This document shows positions 46,018-57,600 of a DNA stretch of 64,000 nucleotides, one piece after another; position 1 is the stretch's first letter; each line of letters starts with the position of its first letter. Source of the stretch: Calocera cornea HHB12733 (Eukaryota; Basidiomycota; Dacrymycetes; Dacrymycetales; Dacrymycetaceae); contig KV423969.1 in assembly GCA_001632435.1 (NCBI GenBank), forward strand, positions 53,386-117,385, given 5' to 3'. The notes beneath the pieces were generated by a model. That model was not told where the DNA came from. It was given only the letters and a program-made list of their open reading frames with translations, and ran no database searches. The translations under genes were made by a program, and so were the position numbers.

Positions 46018-46963
46018 TCGCTCACGGCCCGACCTCGTCGACTTGCACCAACACACCCCATGGCACGACCACGCCATCCGAGCTGTCCGCCCAAACGCCA
46101 CCCACTGTCCATACCTCTGCTCACCCACACTTGTACGGCCCCAGCATCCAGGTTTCTCTACTCCACGATTCCCACAAAGGCACCAAAATCGCCCACGATT
46201 CCCAACCCGGCTCACAACGCACGCTTCTCCAAAAAAGTGGCCGGCACGACATACATATGTATCGATTCTCGTCCTAATGCGCGTCTCCCATCAGAGCGCG
46301 CCCATCCGTCTCTCCTTGAGCACGTTTGACCAACCCACCTTTTGACGACAAACCCTTTCTTTCCTTCGGATCCGACTTGCCAACATCAACATCTGGCCTT
46401 GACCTGCTTCGCATCGCGCACGCCACGGATGGTCACCTGCGATATCCTGCCGGCTGCATCCACTCGCGGGGGCACCACCGCATACCCCTGGCAATCGCAC
46501 ACTGCACTTTGGCATCGCTTTCGGATCTTCTCACAACAATCTCCTTGCACCTCTTGCGCTTTTCCTCTTTGTGACGACCTTTAATGACCCTAATGACCCT
46601 TCTGCTTCTCTTACACCTACCTTTGTCTTCGTCTTGGGCTTGTGCGGCAGCGGAAGTGCGCTGTCCGCCGTTCTTGTTGTTGTTGTTGTTGATGCCGTTG
46701 CGGCTGATCTTTTTCCTCGAAGCTAAGTATATAGTTGAATCTCATTTCGTTCCTCCGTAGCTCACGGACCTAGTTGACGATATCCATTTTAATGATGATT
46801 CTCATTGTTGATCATGCGCTCTCCTCGATCTCGACGCTTGATCTTCTCTGAATGGTCTATCAGCACGTCATGATTATCACATTCCCGTAGCCGGGATCTC
46901 GATGAACCCCATATATGGTAAGCAGCTGGCGGATCAGGAAGTCCGCGTAATCATCATGTTCCC
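46018..46963. other. convergent 3' region
   Basis: No gene is seen. A (GTT)n run near 46675-46690 is the only simple repeat. The last 70 bases resemble the region downstream of the second paralogue (about 49830-49918), so the duplication includes the 3' flank. Confidence 0.55.
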
Positions 46964-48889
46964 TAGTCCTGCCCGACGTCCTTGATCCTCTTCCTCTTCA
47001 CATCGATCTTCTTCGCGTCCTTCTCCCCCCTCTTGTAATGATATTCCCCATCCGGATCCTTCTCAAAGTTTGGTCCGTTGCTCTTGCGAGCCGTGTATAG
47101 CTTGAACCCGCTCTTCTTCAGATATTCCTGTCCGTTGTGGGTTGTGTTAGCATCCTTGAGCTGGCAGCTATGATCGGACTTACATCAGCAATACTCTCGG
47201 CGTTGTTGCGGAACAACGCGAGCTGGTTTCCAGACGTCCACGACCCCTCGCCCTGCTGCTCCTGCTCCTGCTCCTGCTGTTCCTGCTGTTCCTTCTGTTC
47301 TTGCTGTTCCTGCGCCTGCTTTTGCTGGTCCCGCTCTGTCTCCTCTGCCTCTGCCTCTGCCTCTTCGTCCTCTTCGTCCTCTTCGTCCTCTTCGTCTTCC
47401 TCGTCGTCGTCAAGCTCGTTCTCCTGCTCTTTCTTCTTCACGCTGATGTGTCCCGTCTCGTCCAGCTCACGTCCCATCCTGTCGATGTCGTCTCCGTTAA
47501 GATCCGATTGGAGGCCGTCGTCATAGAAGTATCGCCCAACATTATTGTCCTCCTCGTCCTCGTGGCTCTCCGCGTCCTCCATCTGCTCCAGTTGCTCCAG
47601 TTGCTCCTGCTCTTCCTCAATCTCCACTTTGACTTTCTTCTCGTCCTCCAGCTTGACCTTCTTTTCGTCCTCTTCCTCTTTCTTCAGGCGTAACAACTCC
47701 GCCGCCCGGGCTTCGGCTTCCGATTTGACAGCCAGTGCCAGCCGCTGCTTCTCTGCTTCGATGGCGCGGCGCTTTTCCTCCTTGCGCTCTTTCTTGGCTA
47801 GAGCATACAGGCCATCGGCAATCCCGTAGCGGTAGTTACTTGGTGAGAACTGGTCATTTGTGCCAGCATACATGCCATGGGCGACTCACTGCTTCTGAGT
47901 CTTCCCCTTCGCCTCCTTGTTCTGTGCACTCCATACCATGATCAAGTTGTACACCATCTCGTACCCATAAGCAGCGGCGACCGTGTGCTCTGCCAATCCG
48001 TAGAACGTCTGGTCCACCCGGTGGCCCATGTGGATGCTATAGCTCTTGCAGTCGAAGAACACGTCCATGGACTGGGCGACGACCCCGCTCCATTCGTGGT
48101 TGGTCACGGGTTTGCCGGTCACTGGCAGGCTACGCACTGTCACTGTCGACTGACCAGCTCTGCAAGTGATCAGAGCAACCCACACCCAGCAGAGCTTGTG
48201 CTCACCTCTTCAGCTTCTGCTCTTCATCCTCCGTCGCCAACACGTCCGCCTGGTTGACACTGTCTCCTAATCAGCGTGACCTTGACACATTCGACGAGAA
48301 CAACGAACTTATGCCGTGCCATCAGCTTGCTCGCCAGCCTCATTGCCGTATTCGCCTCAGCCTCACTTGTTGCCTCATGCGTTCCCAAGCTCAGCGCCTT
48401 CTTGATTTTCGCAATAACAGCGTCGTCCGCCCCTTCCACTATTCACCGTCAACCTATGCTCAAGCACTCAAAAGGTAAACAGAGCGCACGTCTGTCCCGG
48501 GTCTTCCCACCAGGAGGGCTGTCCGTCGCCAGGCTGAGCACCTCCGCTCGCGTCGAGACCTTGACCTTGGGCTCCCGCTCCTCTTTGCTGCTCTTCGTAC
48601 CCATGTTCTTCCCAGTCCCATTGCCCCTTTTCCCGCTCCTCTCATGCTTCGGCACTGACTCAACAGGCGCATAGGCTTTCCCGTCCTTGCAATCCTTTCG
48701 TTGACAGTGAGAGTTCATGGTGATCGAGGTGACGTCGGCCTCTTTCTCGACTTCAAAGCTGGACGCGCGTCCCTGCTTGTTCTCTCCGCCGTTGCGCACA
48801 GTATCCACTTTTGGCTTCTTGTCTTTGTGCGAGGAGGAGGAGGAGGAGGCAGAAGAGGGTTCGACGCGTGGGCGCTTGCTACCGATCAT
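46964..48889 (-). CDS. DUF2786/DUF7168-like protein, paralogue A
   Basis: The function of the family is unknown. The N-terminus is a basic, Ser-rich stretch with a nuclear-localisation look (SKRPRVEPSS, KDKKPKVD). The DUF2786-like block is IAKIKKALSLGTHEATSEAE followed by NTAMRLASKLMARHKVNQAD. A second conserved block has STVTVRSLP, VFFDCKSYSIHMGHRVDQTF and YGLAEHTVAAAYGYEMVYNL, as in the domain that often follows DUF2786. A charged coiled region (EERKEEKRRAIEAE-like) comes next, then a long Glu/Asp and Gln-rich insert absent from paralogue B. The C-terminus is EYLKKSGFKL... and ends IDVKRKRIKDVGQD. I trace five or more short introns. Stop at 46964. Confidence 0.78.
47270..47400 (-). repeat. 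trinucleotide-rich tract encoding Glu/Asp and Gln runs
   Basis: Units of GAA/GAC/GAG and CAG/CAA repeat within paralogue A and encode EDEEDEEDEE- and QEQQEQ-type runs. The matching site in paralogue B is short and lacks them. This indicates expansion after the duplication. Confidence 0.75.
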
Positions 48890-49918
48890 ACTCGACGCGT
48901 CCGCTTGATGTAGTGGAGAGTGTCTACGAGTTTTGCTGTCCGATGCTGGCTATATGCGTACTTGTTCCGGTCTGGCGCTGATCCTGCAGTGGATAGGAAC
49001 CCTCTACCGGATCTAGTCTAGCAGTTATGCGTAGAGCTCTCCGTTCAATGCAGGGTATGGAGCGAGTTCCCACGTCTACGCGGGCTCTACTGTACTGTGC
49101 TGCTCGTGGGGGTGGTCGTCAGGTGGAGAAAACGAGTACAGCGTCCCGCTCACTCGCGTCCCGGATTTAAAACCGCTCAAACTGACCACCCAAACCAAAC
49201 ACAGCCCCCGCGAGGCCTCGAAACTTACCACGTTGATTACGTAAGCCGAAAAGGCTGGTGATAAGTCAACGAAGACGCACCGAGGCAGGTCTTCAATTAC
49301 CGCAGTGGTCCAAACAGCCTCTCTCCCGGTAGCACATCGCCGCAGCAAAAGAGGAAATCACAGCGTCCAGCACTGGCAGACGGCTACGTCGCTTCCTATC
49401 CGACAACCGCGAGCCGATACTGTGTGGCCTGCACTACGTCCTCGGATCATCCTTCCCCTCCTATATGGAACGGTAGGTCAAGCGGCAAACCAACCGATCT
49501 ACCTGAGCAGGAAGCTGTTGGCCATGGATTTGGGCCTGGTCTCTGCATGCGAGTTGCTAATTGGGACGAAGGGTGTTGCGGAGGGATTTGTTAGGTGGAC
49601 ACTACTGAGTGCACAATGTTCGCGCGCTTTCTACGCGGCGCAGCTCATCAGTGTACTTCCCGTCAGCACCTCATCCCACAGATCATTCGGGCCACACCTC
49701 TTCAATTTTCTCTCCAATGCTCTGCATCCCTTCGCTACTACATCACGTCATACTCCATAAGCTGCGCGCACTAGGAGACTTCGATGATGCGGCGTTGCTG
49801 CTGCTCGCCGTGAGTTGGCACAACATAATGATAATCATATTCCCGGGTGAAAGAGCGCAATGAGCTCTCATGTGGTACTCTTCTATCAAATCAAGAAGCC
49901 CATCCGATCATCATGTTC
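48890..49918. other. 1-kb region between the two DUF2786 paralogues
   Basis: No gene is seen. It holds the promoter of paralogue A and the 3' flank of paralogue B. Weak similarity of its right end to 46866-46963 is noted. Confidence 0.55.
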
Positions 49919-51651
49919 CTAGTCCTGCCCGGTGCCCTTGATCCTCTTCCTCTTCACGTCGATCTTCTTCGCGTCCGCCTTGCCCTGTTGGTAATTTGCA
50001 TATCCGCCGTTCTTAAAGGTTGGTCCGTTGATCTTGGGCCCGGGGCGCAGCTTGACATCGCTCTTCTTCAGATATTCCTGTGCGATATGAGTGGGCACGC
50101 TTTGACTGGCAGTCACGATCGGACTTACATCCGCGATGTTGGCCGCGTTGTCCCGGAACAACATCAGCTGATTTCCAGACACCCACTGCACATCGTCGTC
50201 TTCCTCTTTCTTCACGTTGATATGTCCGGTTTCGTCCAGCTCATTCGCCATCCCGTCGATGTCCTCATCACCGTCAAAGTCCGCCTGAAAGCCCTGGTCA
50301 TAGTACCATCGGCCGGCAAAATCGTCGTCCTCGTCCTCAAGTTTGACCTTCTTCTCGTCTTCTTCCTCCTTCTTTAGCCGCGCAAGCTCACGCTCCCGCG
50401 CTTCTGCTTCTAGCTTGGCGGCGAGGTCCAGGCGCCTCTTCTCGGCTTTGATTGCACGGCGCTGTTCCTGCTTGCGTTCTTTCAAGGCGAGAGAGTACAG
50501 ACCGTCCGCAACTCCGTAGCAATAATTACTGTGCGACTGTCAGACGGCTGAACCACACACGGAATAGCTACGCACTTCTTCTGCGTTCTCCCCTTCGCCT
50601 CCTTATTCTGAGCACTCCACGTCATGATCAAGTTGTAGACCATCTCATAAGCATAAGCAGCGGCAACCGTCTGCTCCGCGAGTCCATAGAACGTCCAGTC
50701 CACCCGGTGTCCCAGGTGGATACTGTAGCTCTTGCAGTCAAAGAACTTCTCCACGGACTGGGCGACGACCATGCTCCATGCATGCAGGATGACGCTCGCG
50801 CCGGTCAGGCTGCGGACGGTGACTGTCGACTGGCCGGCTCTGCGAGTCATCAGTAAGACTCACACCTCCCTGCACCAACGTACGCACCGTTTCAGCTTCT
50901 GCTCCTCGTCCTCCATAGCCAGTACATCCGCCTGGTTCACGCTGCCTCGCTGTCAGTTCACTCCAGCAGCCTATATGCACACGACGCTCACTTATGCTGC
51001 GCCATCAGCTTGCTCGCCAGCCGCATAGCGGCCTTCGCCTCAGCCTCCCCCGTCCCCTCATGCGTCCCCAAGCTTAGCGCCTTCTTGATCCTCGCAATGA
51101 TCGCTTCGTCCACGCCCTCGACTGCAGCCTCATCAGCCGCTGCGTCGAGTCAAAGGGAGGGGAAAGGGCGTACGTTTCTCTTTAGCACTCCCACCGGGAG
51201 GAGTGTCAGTGGCCAAGCTCAGTACTTCCGCACGCGTGGCAACCTTGACCTCGCCCTCCCGCTCCTCCTTCCTGCTCCTCCTAGCTTTGCCCTTGCCCTT
51301 CTCCTTCCCATTCCTCCCATTCCTCGACTCCACAGGCTCAGGAGCATCAACAGGGGCGAACTCCTCCCCCTCCTCATACTCGTCCTCCAAATAGTAAGAC
51401 CCCGACGAGACAGAGATGACCTCGTCCCTGGCCTCGTCCTCCTCGTCGGAGGGGCGGTACTCATCCCCACTGTCCTCGCTCACGATCTCCACCTTCGGCT
51501 TCTTCTTCCTGCGCGACGCAGAAGCCCCCGAAGCACCGGGCCGGTACTCGTCCCCACTGTCCTCCTCGCTCACGATCTCCACTTTCGGCTTCTTGGGCTG
51601 TTGGTTGCGTGAGGCGGAGGCCTCGGCGCGCGGGCGTTTGCTGCTGACCAT
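49919..51651 (-). CDS. DUF2786/DUF7168-like protein, paralogue B
   Basis: It is aligned along its length with paralogue A, in the same order and direction. The N-terminus is MVSSKRPRAEASASRN, with two copies of KPKVEIVSE...DEYRP forming an internal acidic repeat. The DUF2786-like block is IARIKKALSLGTHEGTGEAE then AAMRLASKLMAQHKVNQAD. The second block keeps STVTVRSL, FFDCKSYSIHLGHRVDWTF and AAAYAYEMVYNL. The C-terminus is EYLKKSDVKL... and ends IDVKRKRIKGTGQD. Its intron positions match those of A where I traced them. The coding length is shorter because it lacks the Glu/Gln expansion. Basic clusters at both ends suggest nuclear or nucleic-acid contact, which is inference only. Confidence 0.78.
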
Positions 51652-52274
51652 CTTTTCTTTTGTCTCTTGGGTTGCTGTCGCGGGCGGGTCTATGGTTGCC
51701 GTCCGTATTGCGGGTATGCGTGTATGCGTCTATGCGCGCCCGTCGCGGTCTATGTAGTGTCGGTACTTGTACCGTCTGGGGGAATCGTATCCAACGCGGG
51801 GTATACAGCGGCCCCAGATGCAGCCCCAGCCCCAGGTCCGGATCCAGATCCAAGAAGAAGGAGAAGGAGAAGAAGATGGTCGTCGAGCCCAGAGGAACGG
51901 TGGGCCCAATGTCCGACACGCTCACGTCCTGACGCCCTGACGCCCTCTCCACCCGCCGCGCGCCGCGCGCCGCCTCGGGTCCTCCGTCGGCGCTTACGTA
52001 ACGCACGCAAAGAAAAGGTTGGCGATGAGTCGGGTCGGGCTGTGAAATGAGGTGAGGACGACGAGTCGCCCCCGCCGCAGCTTTTTGAAGAAGCACCAAG
52101 GCGACAAAACAAGTACATCGATTGAGTAGCCCGAACAGCCATAGTCAGTACACCCGTCCCTCTCCCGCCCCCTCTTGCTCGCTAGCAAGACCGGTTCCCG
52201 TCCCGTACCGCTCCCGCGTACAGTATCTGGCGCCGCGCATCGGCCGGCATCGGCCGGGGAAACAGCTCAGCTGC
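51652..52274. other. 623-base region, promoter of paralogue B and 3' flank of capping enzyme
   Basis: No gene is seen. A GATCC/CCCCAG-rich stretch and an AAGAAGGAGAAGGAG purine tract lie at about 51860-51880. Confidence 0.55.
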
Positions 52275-54033
52275 CTACCTCACCCACCCATCAACGACCA
52301 CAGGCCCATACAGCCTGCCCACGACGTCCCTGCCCCCTCCGCCCACGCGGGGCACGATCCCCAGCTCCACCTTCAGCGGCCGTTCTTGTGCGGCCGGCTG
52401 CGGCGCTTGGCCTGGTGCTCCGGGCGGGAGGACTTGCTGCTGCTGCTGTTGTTGTTGGGCTTGGGGCGCGGGAGGACGCTGCGCTGCGCGCTCTTCTCGG
52501 GACTTCCAGGCTGCTCGGATACGCGGTGCGGCGGCGATGAGCTGTCGCGTGATCAGCAAAGATGCCGCAAGCGCACGATGGGGTGGGTTAGCGCACCTCC
52601 TCCTTGCTCACGCCATCCCGGATGCTCTCCAGCACCTTGTCCACGACGCTCACATGGTTCGCGTGGGGCTTGTCGTCCCTGAACCTGAGCACGGTCCACT
52701 CCTCGCGCGCTGGGTCCCAGGCGAGCTCGACGACGCGGGCGTGCCACTGCTCGCCCTGCTGCTTGAGCTGCTCCCAGCGCGCGTCGGGCAGGCGCAGCTC
52801 GTCGAAGAAGTCGTACGCGTCCCCGCCCAGCCAGACGTACAGGCCGAAGCGCGGCTTGGCGCTCAGGTCGGGCTGGGAGGGGTCGGAGGGGGACGGCGGG
52901 AAGTGCAGGAGCAGCAGGAGGTCCACCGAGTTCTCCTCCGCCGGCTTCCACTTGAGCAGCCGCCCGTCCGTCCCTGGCTGGTAGGGCGGGGGCACGGGCG
53001 TGAAGATCAGCCCGTCCGAGCCGTGCTCTAGCGTGGGGAGCGAGGCGAGCACGGACGGCACGTGGTACGAGGGCCGCATCTCCTTCACGGCGATCCTGGG
53101 AGGGGATCGTCAGCTCTGCATACCATAGAGCGCACAGGGCGGAAGGGAGAGAGGGAGGAAGGGGAAGGGGACGCACTGGAACGGCAGCCCGCCCGCCACC
53201 TGGGGGAACTGGCGCAGCATCTGCTCAAAAGGCTTGTACACAATCTCCCGTATGCGCTGCACCCGCTGCTGTCAGCTGGGTCCTACAGGGAGGCGAGGCG
53301 GGCGGGGAAGGGGACGCACGCCGTAGCGCTTCGTCAGCGGCCGATCCATGACATTCTGCTTGTCCGCGACCAGGCAGTCGAATATCAGCAGTCTCAGCGT
53401 TTTCTACCCCAGCCCAGCATCAGTATGAGCCGCCCTGCACGCGCGACGGAGGGAGAGAAGGGCGTACGGCCTGCGTGCGCGGGTCCACGTCCTCCACCAG
53501 CTCGCAGTCGAGCAGAGTGTCCCGCAGGTTCTCCATCGGGTTCTCGTGGTGGGGGAAGACGAGCCCGTCCTGCTCGTAGTACTTGTTGTGTCTGTCGATC
53601 TGGCCCACCCGGGTCAGGTATGGTGGGTGGGAGGGGGGGGGGGAGGGGAGGGGACGGACGAGGTAGACCTCCTGCCGCCTGAAGCGCGGGTTGATGACGA
53701 CGAGGAGGAGGACGCGTACGCCGTCCGACTTCTCGCAGACCCAGTAGCTGCGGCGGCACCGCATGCATGGATGAGCACTTTCGTACGCAGTGGAGGGAAG
53801 GAGGAAGGCGGGCGCACTCGTCATCCTCGAGCGCCTTGAGGGAGCGGGTGCCGAAGCTGACTGGCTGGCTGCCGGGGAACCTGCACACACGTGAGCACCC
53901 GGCCGTGAAAGGGACTGCAGGGGACGCACTTTGATTGGGCTGTGCCGCATAGGAACGCGGTGTGGGCGCGGAGGAGGAGCTCGATGTCGGGGTCGATGGG
54001 CGCGCCGGGGAGGGTGGGGGCGGTGGATGGCAT
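52275..54033 (-). CDS. mRNA guanylyltransferase (capping enzyme)
   Basis: It transfers GMP from GTP to the 5' end of nascent mRNA, in the nucleus. The signature motifs occur in order: motif I EKSDG (with the lysine that carries GMP), LLDCELVEDVD for motif III, RLLIFDCLV for IIIa, DGLIFTPV for IV and LLKWKP for V. The N-terminus is MPSTAPTLPGAPIDPDIEL at 54033. At least six short introns separate the exons, for example before YWVCEKSDG and after TLTKRYG-like sequence. The C-terminal OB-fold region ends in KEEV, and a final exon adds a Gln-rich tail (AQQQQQQQQ) and VVVDGWVR. It is a stand-alone fungal-type guanylyltransferase without a triphosphatase domain. Confidence 0.93.
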
Positions 54034-54620
54034 GGCCTGTTCCTGCACGGACTCGGGAGTTGTCCTCGGAGGTTGTGTGGGCGGTGCTCACCCCGGTCGC
54101 GCCGAGTGTTGTGCCAAGCGGGTCCTGTCGCAATGTGCAAAGGTGAGCCTGCTCAGAGTGACATGGCCCGGTGGGAGGATGACGACCGGACCCTTTTGGG
54201 TGCTGCCTTGTTTTCTGAGAGAAGGGACGGGGGAAGCGCTGGAAGGGCGCTGATGTGCTGATGTGACGCGCTGCGCGCTGTACAGTTGGTGGGAGGGAGG
54301 GATGCCGAGGCTGAATGGGCGCCGGCTTCCTTGGCCCGCGTTGCCTTGCTTCCCATCCCTCCTCCGACCGAACCGGCGCGACCTCTTGGCTGGCTATCTC
54401 GCGTTGGCTCGCGTTGGCACCCTCCCCGCCGCCCTCCCCGCCCGGCAGCCCCACTCGACAGTTTTCCTTGTTGCCCACACCCACGCCCACACGGCCACAC
54501 ACTCGCTCAGACCCACCCACACCCACCCACCCACTTTGCACTCACGCTCGTTATCCCTCTCAACGCACTCTCCCACAGGCAACAACCACCCCGGCAGGAC
54601 GCGCGCTGGCCACCGCCTAG
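54034..54620. promoter_or_regulatory. divergent region between capping enzyme (-) and Pro/Ser-rich gene (+)
   Basis: The 587 bases hold the promoter of the capping enzyme and the unresolved 5' end of the gene on the right. The right half is rich in CCCACAC and CCCACCC units. Some of it may be exon 1 of the right-hand gene. Confidence 0.5.
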
Positions 54621-57600
54621 GTAACGTCGAGCCATGGCCGCACCGCGCCCACGGCCCCCGCCGCTCATCACCACCGCCTCGTCGCCCTCGCCCTCCAGCT
54701 CGACCCCAACACCCTCCTCCCCTCCCCGCTCTCCCCAACCTACCCGCTCTCCATCCCCCTCTCCCACCCGGCCCTCGCAGCACAAGCACAAGCCCAGGCG
54801 GACCGCACACACCTCCCAACCGTCTACGTCGTCCCGCCCCCCGAGTCAGGCGCACGCACACTCCTCGCATTCGACAGCCGCGCCCCGCCCTCCCCACAGA
54901 CCCCAGACATCGCCCTGCTCGAGGAGGCCGTCTTCCACGAGCACCGCGCACAGATCCACCTCCACCAGCGCCAGCAGCGCGACCAGCGCGGCCCGCCCCC
55001 CGACATCGGCATCCCAAAGTTCAGGAGGCTCACAGAGCGCCAGATGAGAATGGAGGGCGTCGTCATGCCCCGCAGGAGGGACTCGCAGCTCATCATGATG
55101 CAGCAGCAGACGCAGCAGCGGGCGAGGGCGCAGCTGCCCTCGCACTTGGTCGTCAGGAGGAGCGAGACGGACCCCTTGGTCACCCTCATCAACACCACCA
55201 CCGCCAGCCCCAACAGCATACAGCTCCCCCCGCACCCGTACGCGCTCCAAGCGCCCGGGCCGGGATCACCCATGCTCCCGCCCTCCCCGCCGCCGAACAT
55301 GCCCCTCCCGCCGCTCCCCTCCGGGGCGGGGACCGTCCAGCCGCGGTCCTCAGTTGACTTCCCCGAGCATCCCGTGGCCGACGCGCAGCGAGCGCTGGGA
55401 CAGCCGCCGAGGAGGATCGGCTCGCCCCCTCCGCAGTCCGCCCCGCCCGTGCCTGCGCTCGGGGCCGGGGGCAGGCCGCGTCCCGCGAGCGTCGCGGGCG
55501 TGCCCGGTGGGGCTGCGCTGGGAGGCCTGGGGATCTTCGCGCCTGCGCCTGCGCCGGGTCTGGCGCATGGGACCGCGACGGTGGCTGCGGCTGCGGCTGC
55601 GGGGGGAAGCGTCAAGCCCCATCGGCCGGCGTCGGTCGCCTTCCCCCGGACTATCTCGACGCCCAGCCCTACCGCTACCGGGGTGCCGTCTGCTCGTCCC
55701 ACCCCTCTCCCGCCGAGCCAGGCAAGACACATCACCCTCCCCTCCTCCCCAACCCCGCGGGCCGCTCCGACGGGGGACGCCAAGGAGACGCGGCCGGAGA
55801 AGGAGAGGGAGAAGGAGAAGGAGGGCAAGGTCAGGAAGAGGAGCTCGACGATCGCCATCATGAAGCGGCGGTCTGGGTTCTGGTCTGAGCCTGCGAGTCC
55901 GGAGGGTCCGCAGGCTCCGGAGGCTCCGGAGGCTCCGGAGGTGGGGAGGAAGGTGCTGGGGGTGGAGAGGAAGGAGGGCGAGGGCGCGCTCTTGATCCGG
56001 GAGCGGACGGAGGGCGCGGGGGACGCGGAGGAGCAGAAGCTGACGAAGGGCGGGACAGGCCCGAAGGGGGCCAAGCGCGAAAATGGGGAGGCGCCCGCGA
56101 AGGACGCCAGGGAGGCAAACGCGAACCCGGGCAGGAGGAGGAGCGTCACACTCACTCTTGGGACGAAGAGACGGTCGTCGTTCTTTGGCTCCCCGCCGGC
56201 CACCCCAGCTTCGCCCACCACCGCCGCGCCGATCGTGAGCGACGCGCGAGTCGAGTCGCCCAAGAAGACCGTTGTCGGGCCGCCTGTGAGGCCGCCTATC
56301 CCGCACTCTGCTCCTCCTCCGCTGCCACCGCCTCCCGCCTCTCCCGCAGACTCGCGACCAGCAAAACCCGAAGGCAAGCCGCCGCCTCCCGCCCAGCAAG
56401 GCCAAGCGGCGGAAGCGGCCGTGGTGCCCCCCCGGCCCGCAAGAGCGCGGAGCCAGTCCGAAAAGGGCCTGCGCAGGCCCAGGAGCATCATGGGCTTCGC
56501 GGGGCTGATGCTGGGCAACCGGTCTGCGACTGCGCTCGCCGCTGCGCCGAGTACGCCCACTGACGAGCGGGCGGTGCTGGTGGACTCTCCACCGGGGCCG
56601 CCCACCGCCAGCGCCGCGCAAGGCAGGCCGCCCACCCCGGCCGCCTCCGCACCTTCCTCCAGAGCACCCGCGCCCAGCTCGCCAAGGGAGAAGAAGGAGA
56701 AGCGCCTGCGCAGGCCCAAGTCGCTCATGGGCCTCGGCAGGCACTTCACCGTCCCCCTCAAGGGGGGCGACGAGGCCCCGCCCGTGCCGCCTTTGCCTGG
56801 TGCTCCGCCGGTGCCTCCTGCGAGGCAGGAGTCCAATGCCACCGAAGCAGTGGAGACGGGTGCCTCGCCCGAGCCAGCGGGGAAGAAAACGAACAGGAAG
56901 TCGTCCTTCTATAACCTCCCCTCGCTGTCCCTCTCCCACCACAGGCTGCACAAGGACCCGCCCGCGCCTGCCGAGCTGCCGGGGGTGAAGATAGACGGAG
57001 TCCCGCACGCGCCGCGCAAGGCTTCCCTGCCTGCCGGTGCTCCCGCCGCCGCCACCGCCGCCGCGGGGGACGGGAAGAAGCTGAGGAGACCAAAGAGCCT
57101 CGCCGCCCTGGGCGCGTTCATGTCCTCCCAGCGCTCCAAGCCCCCGCCAGCGATGCCAGGACTGGGCAGCAGCAAGGCCCCCCAGGAACGACCGCAGACA
57201 GCTTCGACCACCGCCAGCGCCCCGGCCTCTTCCAAGCGGCCAGGCACAGCTTCAACCGTCGCTTCCGTCCCCCGGCCACCGACGGCGTCTAGCGCCTCAT
57301 CCGCGCCGCCGAAGCAGCCGGCGACGCCGGTGAGGCCGTCCATGTCGTCCACCGACTCCCCCAAGCGCCCGGGAACAGCCATGAGCGACCGCTCGCCCCC
57401 GCCGGCGAAGGCCAGCCCGCAGCGCACCCGTACCTACTCCCTCGGCGCTACGAAGCGCATCTCGACGCTCTTCGCCTTCTCTGGTAGCGAAGAGCGGCAG
57501 CAGCAGCGGCCGCCCGTGCCCGCCATGCCCCTACCCACCATCCCAAGCGTGCCCATCTTCCCGGAACTGTCCACCTCCGAGTCGGCCTCGACGCTCAAAA

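Noticed and set aside
54263..55357. 364-codon plus-strand frame starting at 54263
   Set aside because: Its content is a His/Pro/Arg-rich shifted reading of the real frame and it lacks the motifs.
54824..56842. 672-codon minus-strand frame opposite the Pro/Ser-rich gene
   Set aside because: It mirrors GC-rich codons of the plus-strand gene. Its Gly/Ala-rich content has no recognisable domain, and the plus strand shows the conserved repeated motifs.
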